A DNA stretch of 64,000 nucleotides from Ctena decussata (Eukaryota; Mollusca; Bivalvia; Lucinida; Lucinidae): contig OZ022509.1 of NCBI GenBank assembly GCA_963989385.1, forward strand, positions 79,816,667 through 79,880,666. The letters are read 5' to 3'. Below, piece after piece: positions 33,082 to 44,223 of this stretch. A program made the position numbers and the translations under genes. The notes under the pieces were generated by a model. It was not told where the DNA came from. It did no database searches and saw nothing but the letters and a program-made list of their open reading frames with translations. How positions within the stretch are numbered: the stretch's first letter is position 1; every line of letters starts with the position of its first letter.

Positions 33082-35040
33082 TAGCCGCGCTGGTTTAATG
33101 TCTGACGTCATAGAGCAGACAGGATTAGATAGGTATGTGGATCTCCCCCCGAGCAACGATCCGTGCAATATTACAGTTAGGAGGTCTGATGATTAATCGG
33201 TCAAGACGTTTGGCTATAAACTGATTAATCTTTGTAAGGAGTTAGAATTGTGTATTGTAAACGGACGACTCGAGCCGGGACGATTTACATTCCAATCTAG
33301 CCAAGGAAACAGTGTTGTAGATTACTTTATTACTAAAGCAACTAATTTTAAATTTATTAATAAAATAGATGTAGAAGGTTTGAGCGAATTTTCCGATCAC
33401 TGTCCGATAAATGTTAGTTTTTCCTTTTACCAAAAAGTTGAAAAGGATGATGAAACATCCTTAGATAAACTATTTTGGGATACGTCCAAATCAGATTATT
33501 TATTAGAGGCCTTAAATAGAAAGAAGTCTTGTTTTGATGAGGTGATTCGAAACGATCTAGGACAGTCAGCTGATGTTAGCATATGTGTACAAAAGCTTAC
33601 CGATTTAATGTATGAAACATGCTTTTCAGTTTTTGGAAAAAGTATCAGCTCTAAACCCAAAGAAAACTCAAAAAAAGCGAACTGGTTTACAAATGAATGC
33701 AGGCGGGCAAAAAGTATTTTTTTGTCGAGTAAATGTATTTTTAAAAAATATCCAACTGATGATAACAAAAGCAGATTATTTGCCGACAAAAAAGAATACC
33801 GTAAAACAAAGCGAAAAGCGGAAAATGTGCACTTGCGAAATATGAAGCGTAAAATGTCTGACTTGAGTCGAAGCTCCCCGAAACAATTTTTAAAAAAAGT
33901 CAATGATTTCAGAAAGGGAACATTGTTATCATCAGACAAAGTCTCATTAAATGACTTTGCTGACCATTTTGAACATATATCGAATTCGCCGCATTCCGAC
34001 AGAGATTTTGAGGTACTTAATTTTGAGTCTCAAAATGTCGAAATAGAAATTCTGGACCAACCGATATCAGTTGAAGAAATTTCTAAAGCTATCGATTCGT
34101 TGAAGCGTGGGAAAAGTCCCGGGCTTGATGGCATATTGGGCTATTTCTTTAAAGATGCCAAACCGTTTATTTTACCCTATTTACACACGGTTTATAACAA
34201 TGTTTTTGATTCTGGAGTTTATCCAGAAATTTGGTCAAAAGGCTTGATCGTTCCTATACCGAAAAAGGGTGATGTGTCGAACCCCTCAAATTATAGAGGA
34301 ATAACCCTCATACATTCATTTGCAAAATTATTTTCGCTTGTCATCCGTAAGCGAGTCAATAGTTGGTGCGAGGAGCAAAACTTATTGAATGATTTCCAGT
34401 TTGGTTTTAGGGATAAACGGGGCACAGCAGACTGTATATTCGTATTACATACATTAAATCAGAAGATTTTATCAAAGAAGTCTAAACTTTACTGCGCCTT
34501 CATAGACTACGAAAAGGCATTCGATACAATTATTCATGATGCCATGTGGATAAAGCTCATTAATGCGGGATTAAGCTGTAAAATTATAACCATTATAAGA
34601 GCTATCTATAACAAAATATCAGCTTCTGTCAAATTAAGCCATGATATTTCATCTTGCTTTGATATATGCCTGGGGTTGAAACAGGGAGAGCCATTGTCCC
34701 CACTGCTGTTTGTCTTGTTTGTTAACGACATATTTTCATATCTAAAAAACGAAGAACAAGCTTCATCCATAAACGGTATTGAAATTGACCAATTGTGTTT
34801 TTTTTTCATTTTGATGTTTGCTGACGACTTGGTATTGTTTTCTGAGCGTCCCGATGAGCTACAGACACTTTTAGACAACTTATACAGATATACTACAGAA
34901 TGGGGTCTTAAGATAAATACAGTCAAAACCAAGGTGTTAATATTTCAAAAAAGGCGCCAACAGTTAAACCGGTCTTGGAAACTGAATGATGCTGTACTCG
35001 ATGTCGTCGACAGTTTCTGTTATTTAGGCTTAGGGGACCT

Positions 35041-35509
35041 CCATACGAACCGAACTACCAACTAATTGTGTGCACCGCAGCGGAGGGTGAGGGTAAAGGT
35101 ATGGGCCCAGTAAAACTGGTTTAAACCCCCCAGTAGTTATTACTGACCGTCCCAAGGCGGTACTTTTGTTGCGGTTGCATTTGTTTTATGTTCGGTGCTG
35201 TTTAATTTATTGTGTTCTCAGTTTAATCCTTCTATCATAAAAATAGAAAATAGGTAAAAATAATTGTTAAATGTTTTTCATATAATTTGCTTAGTCCGTT
35301 GTAAGCCGTCTGTTGGTCTAAATTATTTAGTTCAATAAAGATAGCTGAGTTGCCATCTATTTGGGAAAGAGCTGCTGACTCGGCTTATCACTTGTAATTA
35401 ATTTTTTGTTGGGATGTCTTTGTCAAACTTTCCCTTTGATGTTGGGGATAGGGTTTGGGATCTGATTCAGTCAGTTCCTGAAGTGTAGTTACTCTTTAAA
35501 TTTAAAGAT
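35041..35509 (+). mobile_element. Element A, copy 6, inserted in the LINE A reverse-transcriptase ORF
   Basis: It starts GGGGACCTCCATAC and ends GTTACTCTTTAAAT(TTA). The LINE frame reads YLGL before it and resumes KINYTGN after it, so the boundaries are exact to within a few bases. The only possible target duplication is TTA (or TA). At about 470 bp this is the longest copy and serves as reference. It is non-coding and has no inverted ends. Confidence 0.8.
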
Positions 35510-35594
35510 AAACTATACAGGAAATGTGGAGTTTACCACAAAAGCACTTTCGGACCAGGCACTGAGAGCTGCAAATGGATTTATAGCTTTGTTT

Positions 35595-35677
35595 GGTTTA
35601 AACAATATTTTATTTAAAGATTTTATACATACATATAAATAATAGAGTGAAGCAATACAGCTTCAATAGCTTTGTTT
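35595..35677. mobile_element. ~71-bp insertion with a 12-bp target duplication
   Basis: ATAGCTTTGTTT occurs at 35583-35594 and again at 35666-35677. Removing the intervening AT-rich sequence and one copy rejoins the LINE frame as FIALF-KRLSFDV. The insert has no recognisable ends. A target-primed event or a template-jump duplication would both explain it. Confidence 0.6.
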
Positions 35678-36709
35678 AAACGCTTGTCGTTTGATGTTAA
35701 GACTAAACTTTTTCTTTTTGACAGTCTTGTCACTCCAATTTTGTTGTATGGCGCTGAAGTATGGGGAATTCATAATATTAGTAGCATTGATAAAATACAT
35801 ATCAAATATTGTAAAGCTATTTTGGGTGTAAGACAACAAACTCCTAATTTTGCCGTATTTGGGGAATTAGGCCGCTACCCTTTGTCTGTCATATGTAAGG
35901 AAAGGGCATTTAAGTTTTGGATTAAAACATTAAAATGCAGTAATTCTACATCTCCGATTTTTCACGCTTATCGGCACCAAGTAAACGAATTAGCTTCGCA
36001 TCCTCATGTGAGGACATTGGCTTCCGAAGTAAAGCGCTCTCTAGATACTTTGGGTCTAAGTAATTTTTGGAATTCACAGTTCGAGCATGTTCCAGCATAC
36101 CAAGTCATTTAAACAGAGATTACGAGATCAGTTCGTACAAACATGGAGCGCCACTTTACAAACAATATTAAAACTTGAGCTGTATCTAAGATATAAACAA
36201 AATTTTGAGTTTGAAAAATATCTGCACACTGTGGTGAATGATAAGCAGCGACAAAATCTGACTTCCTTTCGATTAGTTTCCCATCGTCTTGAAATAGAAA
36301 TTGGAAGGTACAATAATATACCAAGGGAACAACGACTTTGTAGAGTCTGTAACATGAAGCAACCGGAATCAGAGTATCACTTTTTACTAGTGTGCCCAGC
36401 GTATCATAATCTTAGATTAAAGTATTTTCCAAAAAGTTATATTTCCTGGGCAAACCTGCAAAAATTTGATGAAAAATAAAACATCTAAAATTTCTAACAA
36501 TATTTCAAAGTTTATTGTATCAGCAAATGAAGTAAGATCAGTTATTCTTAGCTCCAGTAAACCGTTTAAGTTATTTTTATTAATGCATTCCTTTCTCACT
36601 TTAGCTCTTGTACGTTTATGTGCTTTTTCAGAAAGGAAATTTTCTTATCTGTGTTGTTTAATGAACTGCTGTCAGCTGACGTCGTGTGAGCGTTTGTTTT
36701 TTTCGACGT

Positions 36710-36747
36710 CGTTTCAGCGTTGCTGCAACGCCAGCAACGCTGAAACG
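36710..36747 (+). repeat. Perfect 16-bp-stem hairpin in the LINE A 3' region
   Basis: CGTTTCAGCGTTGCTG (36710-36725) pairs fully with CAGCAACGCTGAAACG (36732-36747) across a 6-base loop. It is GC-rich in an AT-rich setting and lies about 150 bases before the element's terminal repeat. Confidence 0.8.
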
Positions 36748-36879
36748 GCGTTCTTATAGCGCTAGCTGACTGCAGGGTATGTAATATGAGTACTACTACA
36801 TTTGTGTTGCCACTACAAGGTGTGTTAGTCATGTTGTATCATGTAAATAGCCAAAGGCAATGTATTTGCATGCCGATTT

Positions 36880-36908
36880 GCTAATAAAGTTATACTTATA
36901 CTTATACT
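36880..36908 (+). repeat. LINE A 3' terminus: AATAAA and TTATAC repeats
   Basis: AATAAA at about 36883 is followed by three TTATAC-like units and then unrelated sequence. A poly(A)-signal word plus a short terminal microsatellite is the expected 3' end of several non-LTR clades. I take this as the end of LINE A. Confidence 0.55.
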
Positions 36909-36909
36909 A

Positions 36910-37640
36910 AAGACTCATTATTGTAAATGACCCTGATATAGTTTAAACAAATAAAACTTCGTTATTTTTCACACAAAATCGTTCGGGTACTATAAATTGG
37001 CAACTAAAATGATTTTCTGTCAATAAACGGTAAAAATACAGTGTACAGGCCTGGGTCTGTCTTTTTCATAATATTGCCTAGTTCGACGGAGATCCAGGAA
37101 ATGCACTGGTACTTTGTGGAGCTATTTTCCCATCATTTTTTTTATTTCAGCCTTTCCGAGGATTAGAGACACTGAAAAGTTAAATATGGAAATCCGCATC
37201 TGTAGCAGTAAATTTGGTTATTCTCCTTACTCTTTAGAACAGTTTTGTGACTCAATATATGCACATAAACCCACATGTTCATTTATCACCAAACGTGAAT
37301 GTTGATTAGACGTTCTTTCATTGTGAGTAGATAGTACTAGGGAGACTTTAAGATGCATAGTCCAACATCAGCAGCGGCAGCAGCAGCAGAGTGCGCAAAC
37401 AGAAATTGATAGTACCAAAATATTCATCAAGTCTTAAATATAGAATTCAAATAACAACTTCATTCAGCCATGCAAGCTCTTGACAGACAAACAGACAAAA
37501 GAAAGAAAAAAACGCTCCAAATTGCTGTTCTTCTTAGCTTTGCACTTTTGACCAACACAAAGGCACTATTATTTGGGCATTCTTTGATATTTCTGTGGTA
37601 TTGTATAGTATGGGAGAGGGAGGCGAAATGGATGAAATGA
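36910..37640. other. Spacer between LINE A and LINE B
   Basis: Holds a diverged relative of the 24085 repeat (about 37165-37225) and a short GCAGCAGCAGCAG run near 37380. No gene. Confidence 0.5.
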
Positions 37641-37657
37641 CGCATTTTACGTCTTTT

Positions 37658-37690
37658 TCTTGCATGACTTACATGACTTACATGACGTCG
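37658..37690 (-). repeat. LINE B 3' tail: three 9-bp units
   Basis: On the minus strand GTCATGTAA occurs twice and GTCATGCAA once, in tandem, about 60 bases after the ORF2 stop. CR1/L2-type LINEs characteristically end in short tandem repeats rather than poly(A), so this marks the element's 3' end. Confidence 0.6.
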
Positions 37691-37729
37691 ACACCATTCT
37701 AAGCCACTAAGACTTCTATCGGTGCATTT

Positions 37730-40700
37730 CTACGTTGTTTTTTCCAGTCTGGCTTCATCTTCGGTCATGTAGCACGCAGCTTTGAATTTGAAGGGGTAAT
37801 CTTTCCAGTAGGTGTTAAGGCGACCCTTGAAGGTGTTCAGGGAGGGTGCTCTGACATTATTTTCTGGTAATGAATTCCACTGATTAATGACTCGTTGTGA
37901 GAAGTAATTTGCTCTGACGTTGAGACGATTTCTTGATTTAAATAATTTCAAGGAGTGCCCTCTAGTTGATGAATATGGTGCCATTCTGAACAACTTATCT
38001 TTATCCACCTTATCTATATTATGTAGTATTTTGTATACTTGCACCAAATCTGCACGCTCGTTTCGATATTCTAATGTTGGTAAACCTAATTTTCTCAATC
38101 TTTCGTGATATGGAAGATGTTGAACACATTTCAGTAATCTTGTAGCACGCCTCTGAACATTTTCTATTATAATTTTATTTTTCTTATATTGCGGAGACCA
38201 GATCTGTGTGGCGTACTCAAGGTGTGGTCTTACAATGGATTTGTAAAGGTTCAGAAACATTTCTTTATCCATGTATGTGAATGTTCTGAAAATTATTCCA
38301 AGATTCCTGTTGGCGAGATTAACTTTTTCGGTTATGTGTTCACGGAATTTTAATTTTTCGTCAATGGTTACTCCTAGATCTTTTTAAGATTTTACCCTTT
38401 CTATTTCGGTTTCATCGTCTCCTGTGCCCATTTTGTACCTGAACACTTCACTAGTTTCCCCAATATGAAGGTGGTGGCATTTCTTAATGTTGAATGTCAT
38501 TTTCAAGTTTCTGCCCAGCGTTCTGCTCTTATAATATCTTCTTGAAGTAGAAGTGGAGAGTCTCTGGAATCTACTGCATAGTAAATCTTAGCATCATCAG
38601 CAAATATCTTCATAAGTCCATTAACAGCTTCTGGCAGGTCATTTATAAAGACCAGAAATAGTATTGGCCCCAGGACACTGCCCTGAGGGATGCCTGATGT
38701 TATATCTATCCACTCTGATACAGCTCCTTTTATTACCACTCTCTGTTGTCTGTTTGACAAAAAATCTTTAATCCGAGAATGTAATTTCCCTGTTATTCCA
38801 TATTTTTCCGATTTCATTAATAGCCTTTGGTGAGCCACCTTATCAAATGCCTTACAGAAGTCCAAATAAATAATGTCTGCATCTTTGCCATTGTCGATGT
38901 CTTCTGTTATGTCTTCCAAAAATTCAAGCAATTGTGTAATACAGGATTTTCCACTGATAAATCCATGTTGTGAAACAGAGAACAGGTCATTAGCTGTCAT
39001 ATGCTCAACAATAGCATTCCTTACTAACCTTTCCATCAACTTCTCTGGGGCTGAGGTGAGACTTATTGGTCTATAATTTTCAGCATTTTTCTTCTCGCCT
39101 TTCTTGAATATTGCTGTTACGTTTGCTTTTTTCCATACATCTGGTATTTTCCCCTCCTGTAAGGACTTTTCAAATATAATCTTTAATGGCTTTTGAGCTA
39201 TTTTTACTTCTTTCAGTACTTTGGGATGTAAACTGTCTGGCCCTTGAGATTTCGCTGAATTTAGGCGGTCAATTGCTTTTGAGACTAAGTCTTCAGTTAT
39301 GATTAATGTCTCCAATGGCTGGATATAATTTTTCTTATCAAATGCTGGTAGCTCACTATCACCTTCTTTTTCAAAAACACTGGCAAAGAATTGATTAAGT
39401 ATATCTGCTGTTTCTTGATTGCTTTCTGAAAAGTACCCTTCAGCATTAATTAGTTTGCTAACAGTAGATTTTGTTTTGGTTTGTGATCGAACATATCCCC
39501 AGAAGAGTTTATTTTCATTTTTTATCCTTGCAGCCAGATCATTTTCGTAATAATATTTGCCACGTCTGATTTCTGCTGTAACTAAATTTCTTGCTCTTTT
39601 GTAGTTGTCATAGTTTTCTGTTGTCTTACAGTATTTGTACTTCAGCCATTTAGTATGTTTCTTTTTTATAGCTTCTTGTGCAGATCTAGTTACATATGGG
39701 TTATTCTTATTCCTGCCATCTCTTACTTGGCTCACCGGTATGTATTTTTCTGACAATTAGACAAGTTTTTCAGCAAAGAAGAGCCATGACTGAGATAAGT
39801 CTAAACCACTGAAAACTGTATCCCATTCAATTTCTTCTAGACATTTACTAATAGCTGGATAGTCCCCTTTGAAATAGTTCAATTTCTTGTATGTATCATT
39901 TGATTCTTTCTTAGTAAAACATATATAATCGAACGAAAGGGTTATGTGGTCACTTTTGCCTAGACTAGGACTATAAGTCATATTGTCAACCATATTCTCC
40001 TCATTTGTGAAAATTAAATCAAGAGTAGAAGGTTCATTGTTTTCCCTTATTCTGGTTGGCTCTTTCACATGTTGAAATAGATAAGTGTCCCGAATGCACT
40101 CCAGGAATATAGAAGCAATATGCTTTTCCCCAACAACTGTACTGTTTTCTACCCAATTTATCTCCTTGTAATTGAAGTCTCCCATAATTAATATATGGGA
40201 ATATTTCTCCTGGCACACTTTTCTTAATAAAGCCATTAAATTATCAGAATTATCTTGTGTACTACTTGGGCTCCGATATATACATCCCAGTAGAAGCCTA
40301 TTGGCTTGTTTTAGCTGGATCTTGCACCATACTGATTCCTTAAAGTTTGTCTCAAATGTTACTAAGTTAGCAAATAAAGTGCTTTTCACATAAATAACTA
40401 CACCTCTTCCTTGACCCATAGGACTGCAGAACATATCATAATTATCAATCTGAAAATTACTCTGATGCAGTTCATATAAATACTGTTTGGGGAAGATTTC
40501 AGTTATTCCAATTATATCTGGAGAGTTCTCATTTATGTAAGCTTCTAACTCTACTCTTTTTGTCTGGGTTAGGCAATCCACATTTGAATAAAAACATTTA
40601 AGTTTGTCTGTACATCCCTTTATAAAAGTATCAGTATGACTGTTAAGATGTCTTTTTTGTACAATTTTAAAAGTTTGATTGGTGTCTAAAATTCTGCTCT

Positions 40701-40743
40701 TACTGTTTCCAGCAGTCCTATTTACAAAGTTAAAACATTTTTC
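37730..40743 (-). pseudogene. LINE B ORF2 (APE endonuclease + CR1-type reverse transcriptase), four lesions
   Basis: Minus strand. An upstream TAG lies at 40744-40746, then about 330 codons of endonuclease: YSNVDCL start, ITEIFPKQ, GRGVVIYVK, MGDFNY, STLDLIFTNE and SDH. A single TAA at 39757-39759 interrupts the frame, which continues as NYRPISLT, HGFISGKSC, DFCKAFDKV, SGIPQGSVLGPILF and the catalytic FADDAKIYY. One base is missing near 38505 (ET then KMTFNIKKC in another frame) and a TAA lies near 38384. The C-terminal domain (RPHLEYATQIWSP to about 37730) is intact. Order and motifs fit the CR1 group. All lesions are point changes, so inactivation looks fairly recent. Confidence 0.85.
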
Positions 40744-40818
40744 CTATACATTCAGCACTGAAGGGGAGGGCACATTTACATTGTCCTCCTGTGTCTGTCC
40801 CCCTAATACAGTTTTATC

Positions 40819-41857
40819 TTAGTCACTTTTGTCCATTACTACTGTACTAAATTCAAAATGATGAGCTAAACTTGTGCTTTCCAGTGGCCTACTTTCATTA
40901 AGCATATTGATTTGAGATAATGGTTCTTGAGTCTGAATAGGGCTTAATGGCAATCCTTGGAACTCCATCGGTACAGGCGACTCCAAGTAACTCTGACTTT
41001 CTTCCTGTGTATTAACCCTAGCTACTACTTTTACCTTTGTATTACCCTGTTTGGGTTCTTTACTCCCTTTTTTCCTCTGAAAATACTGTCTTTTTTTCAG
41101 CTCTTTGCTCTGGAGTTAAGTCTTTTGTTACTTTAACATCTTTATACTGAGGGGCTTTTTCCGGGATAAATTTGGCATTGTCTATAAGATACTTGCGATG
41201 AGTCTTATTTGTCAATATAACCTTTAATGGCCTAGCTTTGACTGAGCGCTTATCCAGGCTGTAAGAAGTTTCAAACTGGGCTTCCTCTAATTCCACAGAA
41301 GAACTAATATTTAGAAAGTCTTGTTCATCTCTTTGCTTATTCTCTCGGCCAGCCTTACATGTGTGTTCCGTTAGATTGAATATTACCAGGTTCATTTCTC
41401 TCCTCTTTCTATCTTCCAACTCCTTATTCCTTAAGTCCACTACCTTGTTTATATCTTCCTTAATTTCTGTCGCAATGTCTTCTTTCATTTCATTAACACT
41501 ACTCTTTATTTCATCCTTTGTTTTAAATTCCAACTGATCCATTCTACCTTCTAGGTGAGTCATCCTACGTTCATGTTTCACTTGAATATCCTTCAAGGTA
41601 CCAGATATATTCTCCAGGGACGGAAACATAGCTTTACACCCCTGGCATGTCCAGTGAAAATTTTCTAGTTCATTATTCCTTATACACTGGTACAACAATG
41701 CTGTAATTTTGTCACATCTGAGGCAGTAATGTAATTTACAACATGTACACGTTATTTTGTCGTGTATGCTCTCGTCACATTTTTGACATAAAAATATGGA
41801 ATAGTCTTTCATCACTGGACCCTGGCCGCAGCCTCTTACTGTCTTTACGACCGTCAC
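40819..41857 (-). pseudogene. LINE B ORF1 with a PHD-like zinc finger, one frameshift
   Basis: Minus strand. The N-terminal third has paired Cys/His (CQKCDES, CTCCKLHYCLRCD, FHWTCQGC), a PHD/RING-like cross-brace pattern known in CR1 ORF1 proteins. A coiled coil follows (HERRMTHLEGRMDQLEFK), then a basic module with NLVIFNLTE and KYLIDNAKFIPE, resembling the RNA-binding part. The frame ends early at 41060, but shifting by one base in an A run near 41098 opens it down to a TAA at 40819-40821, giving the expected length. It lies directly upstream of ORF2. ATGGCGG occurs about 30 bases before its start. Confidence 0.75.
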
Positions 41858-41899
41858 TTTTCGCCTGATAACCTATAGCCATATTAACCGCCATTTTTA

Positions 41900-42850
41900 T
41901 TCTATATGTTTTTATTATGTGTATGTATGGAGTGACATTTCACCCACACACTATCAATTCACTTTATTTGCACTGAGACAGATAACTACTAATTGACTTA
42001 TTAATTGGAGTTTATTAATTGGAGTATCTTAAATTGTTGTTTGTATGTATGTGGAGTGACAATTGACCCTCACACTTCAGATTTACAGTTACTTTTTGTA
42101 ATTTATTTATATTCTCTGCTGATTTTCAGATAACTGCTGATTTTATTGTTAAAGTGGAGTTATTGTTGATTATGATTATTTTAGCATACATCCACCTACG
42201 ACATAATTATATTTACTTAAGTTCACTTTCTGTATAATGTTCATATTAATCCACCGCTGACTTTTCTGCTCTACTGATTTTCTGAACTGCTGTTTTCTTG
42301 TCGGAGACTTCGGTTATCCCAATACATCCGCCTATGACACAATTACATTAACTTGAATTCACTTTCTGTATTATGTTCATATGAAATCTACTGCTAATTT
42401 TTCTGAACTGCTGATTTTTTCTGGACTGCTGATTTTCTTGACAGTAAGTAAGTAACTAAATGTTTATTGAAATTTTTATGTATGTAGTGACAATTCACTC
42501 CTACACTTCTCAATTGCAGTCAATTTCTATTTATCTTATGTTCAGTTCCACTGCTGATATTGCTGATTTTCATATCAGCAAGTAGCTACATAATGTTTAT
42601 TGGTTTCTCATGTATGGAGTGACAATTCACCCACACACGTCACAAATACAGACATTTTGTTAGCTTTCTGTTACATTCATATCGTCTATTACAATACTTT
42701 CTATTATAAGTTTTTATTTATTTGCCAGGTAGCTGCTGATTTGGTTTATTACTGTTGATTCATAAGTGTGGAGTGACAATTCACCCACACACTTCACAGC
42801 TATAGTCACAGTAATCTATTGACCTTGGGAGTGACATTTCACCCACACTC
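41900..42850. repeat. Field of six short hairpin motifs in a degenerate tandem repeat
   Basis: The motif GGAGTGACAATTCACCCACA, an inverted repeat (GTGTGG-AGTGA against TCACCCACAC), occurs near 41929, 42052, 42484, 42614, 42768 and 42827. CTGCTGATTTT and GTAAGTA / CAAGTAGCTA words recur between copies, so the field seems to be an eroded tandem repeat with units near 125-150 bp. It lies between the SGNH ORF and LINE B ORF1. No frame crosses it. Confidence 0.75.
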
Positions 42851-42878
42851 ATTAATCCATATTTTCTATGTGACCTAG

Positions 42879-43603
42879 CTAATGGTAATAGCAGTCATTT
42901 CTGACTCGCTCAGATATCCTTCTTAACCAATGACGAGCTAACTTTATATCAGGGTGTACACCATCTCTGTACAAATTTAAATTATAACGTTTTTTGGTTT
43001 GTTGTCTTTTATTTTTCCTATTTTTCTCCAAATCACAGTTGAACCTAGGTGAGTGGGTACTATTTCTTTTATTAAGCTTCACTATTTCTTCATTAAGGCG
43101 GTTAAAGGACTCTTGTAACCTTAAATCATCTTCTCGGAATATTTCCGGGTTTTTATGGCCATAGAACCCATTATACTTCTCTAGTGAAACAAATGGCACT
43201 TCCAAGAATACTATTTTAAAGTGCTTATCCTCAGCAAACCTTGACAAGGTTTTAAGATTAGTTATCCATTTACTGTAACTTTCTTCTTGATTTCCTTGCA
43301 AAGACACGTATCTACCGTTTTTGACTGTCAAATCGCAAGTACCCAACCAAATATAAATGCATAGATGACTGTATCTCCTTCTATTACTATCATAATTTTG
43401 AACCGACCACATAAAGCCTTCATCTGTAGTGCGACCCTTTTTTGTCCACAAAACTATATTATTTTCCACTCTGTTCGATATATGTCTACTCAAGTAGTCA
43501 CCTTTACTATCTGTCAAAATTGCAGCAGTCAAATTTTAGGAGGTAAATCTGCCTCAGTATCATATGCCCTGCTGGTATATTTGTCAATCCTACTTGCTGT
43601 CAT
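42879..43603 (-). pseudogene. SGNH/GDSL-hydrolase-like ORF, one frameshift near its start
   Basis: Minus strand. From about 43532 there are 217 codons. LTDSKGDYL holds the nucleophile-type Ser of block I, IYIWLGTCDLT sits where block III (GxND) is expected, with Asp but no Asn, and DGVHPDIKLA is block V with the catalytic Asp-His pair. An upstream stretch in another frame (ATG near 43603, then DKYTSRAYDTEADLPPK) leads straight into it, so one base is probably lost near 43537. SGNH esterases occur in ORF1 of some CR1/L2 LINEs and in some DIRS/Ngaro elements. Here the ORF stands alone, 1 kb upstream of the LINE B zinc-finger ORF on the same strand. Whether it belongs to LINE B is undecided. Confidence 0.65.
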
Positions 43604-43609
43604 TATATA

Positions 43610-44200
43610 CAAACTATTATTTTATTGCACTTATTGCTACTAGCACTCATCGCTGATTATCTCTACAGACCAACTCTTATACACATAAGTCAAATATCTA
43701 TTTTACATTTCTTCATCACGTGTCAATACCGCCATGAAAAAAAAATTGCCATTTGCTCAACGTTCAAAATCGAAATTCAAATCCGAGTCATCCGCTGTAG
43801 AAACAATGCAAAAAATTGAAATAATGGAACATCTTATTAATCTAGCATCTACTGAACTTGTTACTTGCAATATTTTTCCTGGATGACATGCAATATCCCG
43901 TATTTTTCCACTCAAATTTTTTTCACCATTTCCGAAGATAGCACCCCCCGAGTATCAGCTCGTCGCCATTACACCGCTCAATTTGCAGATTCTATCTCGC
44001 CATTATTTTGTGTCCCAGCACAGAATTCTCATCATCCACTATTGATAACCACTAAATGTTCATTTTGAACATAATTCTACCGACTGCACTCTCAAGCAAT
44101 AAAGGAAACAATTAAATTTTCAACATTTCTCAGCGCCCTTATCAAAACATGTCCGACCAGCCGCTTTGCACACGACCCCACTTTCAAAAGCATTCAGTCA
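43610..44200. other. Region between the SGNH ORF and LINE C
   Basis: On the minus strand it contains ATGGCGGTATTGACACGTG near 43735, which could be a leader of the SGNH ORF. No frame or repeat was recognised otherwise. Confidence 0.4.
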
Positions 44201-44223
44201 TATGAGGACACTGCCTCTCTCAA

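Larger units (their letters stand above)
33071..36475 (+). pseudogene. LINE A ORF2 (truncated endonuclease + reverse transcriptase), disrupted
   Basis: The frame opens abruptly at 33071 with GDFN, a conserved motif in the second half of APE endonucleases; the catalytic N-terminal half is missing, so ORF1 and ORF2 are joined by an internal deletion. A TAA at 33194-33196 follows, then SDHCP (the conserved SDH). The reverse transcriptase is complete to its end: YRGITL, FIDYEKAFD, GLKQGEPLSPLLF and the catalytic FADD near 34825. Two insertions split the rest (35041-35509 and 35595-35677). After them come LLYGAEVWG and a terminal CRVC-x8-HFLLVC zinc knuckle-like motif. Frame changes occur near 36095 and 36470. 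Original role: target-primed reverse transcription. Clade unassigned. Confidence 0.8.

Noticed and set aside
36466..36759. 97-codon frame at the end of LINE A as a separate protein
   Set aside because: Its first part is the frame-shifted C-terminus of ORF2 and the rest runs through the 3' hairpin region.
42879..43532. Host esterase gene
   Set aside because: No introns, an apparent frameshift at the start, a non-standard block III and a position beside a LINE favour a mobile-element origin.
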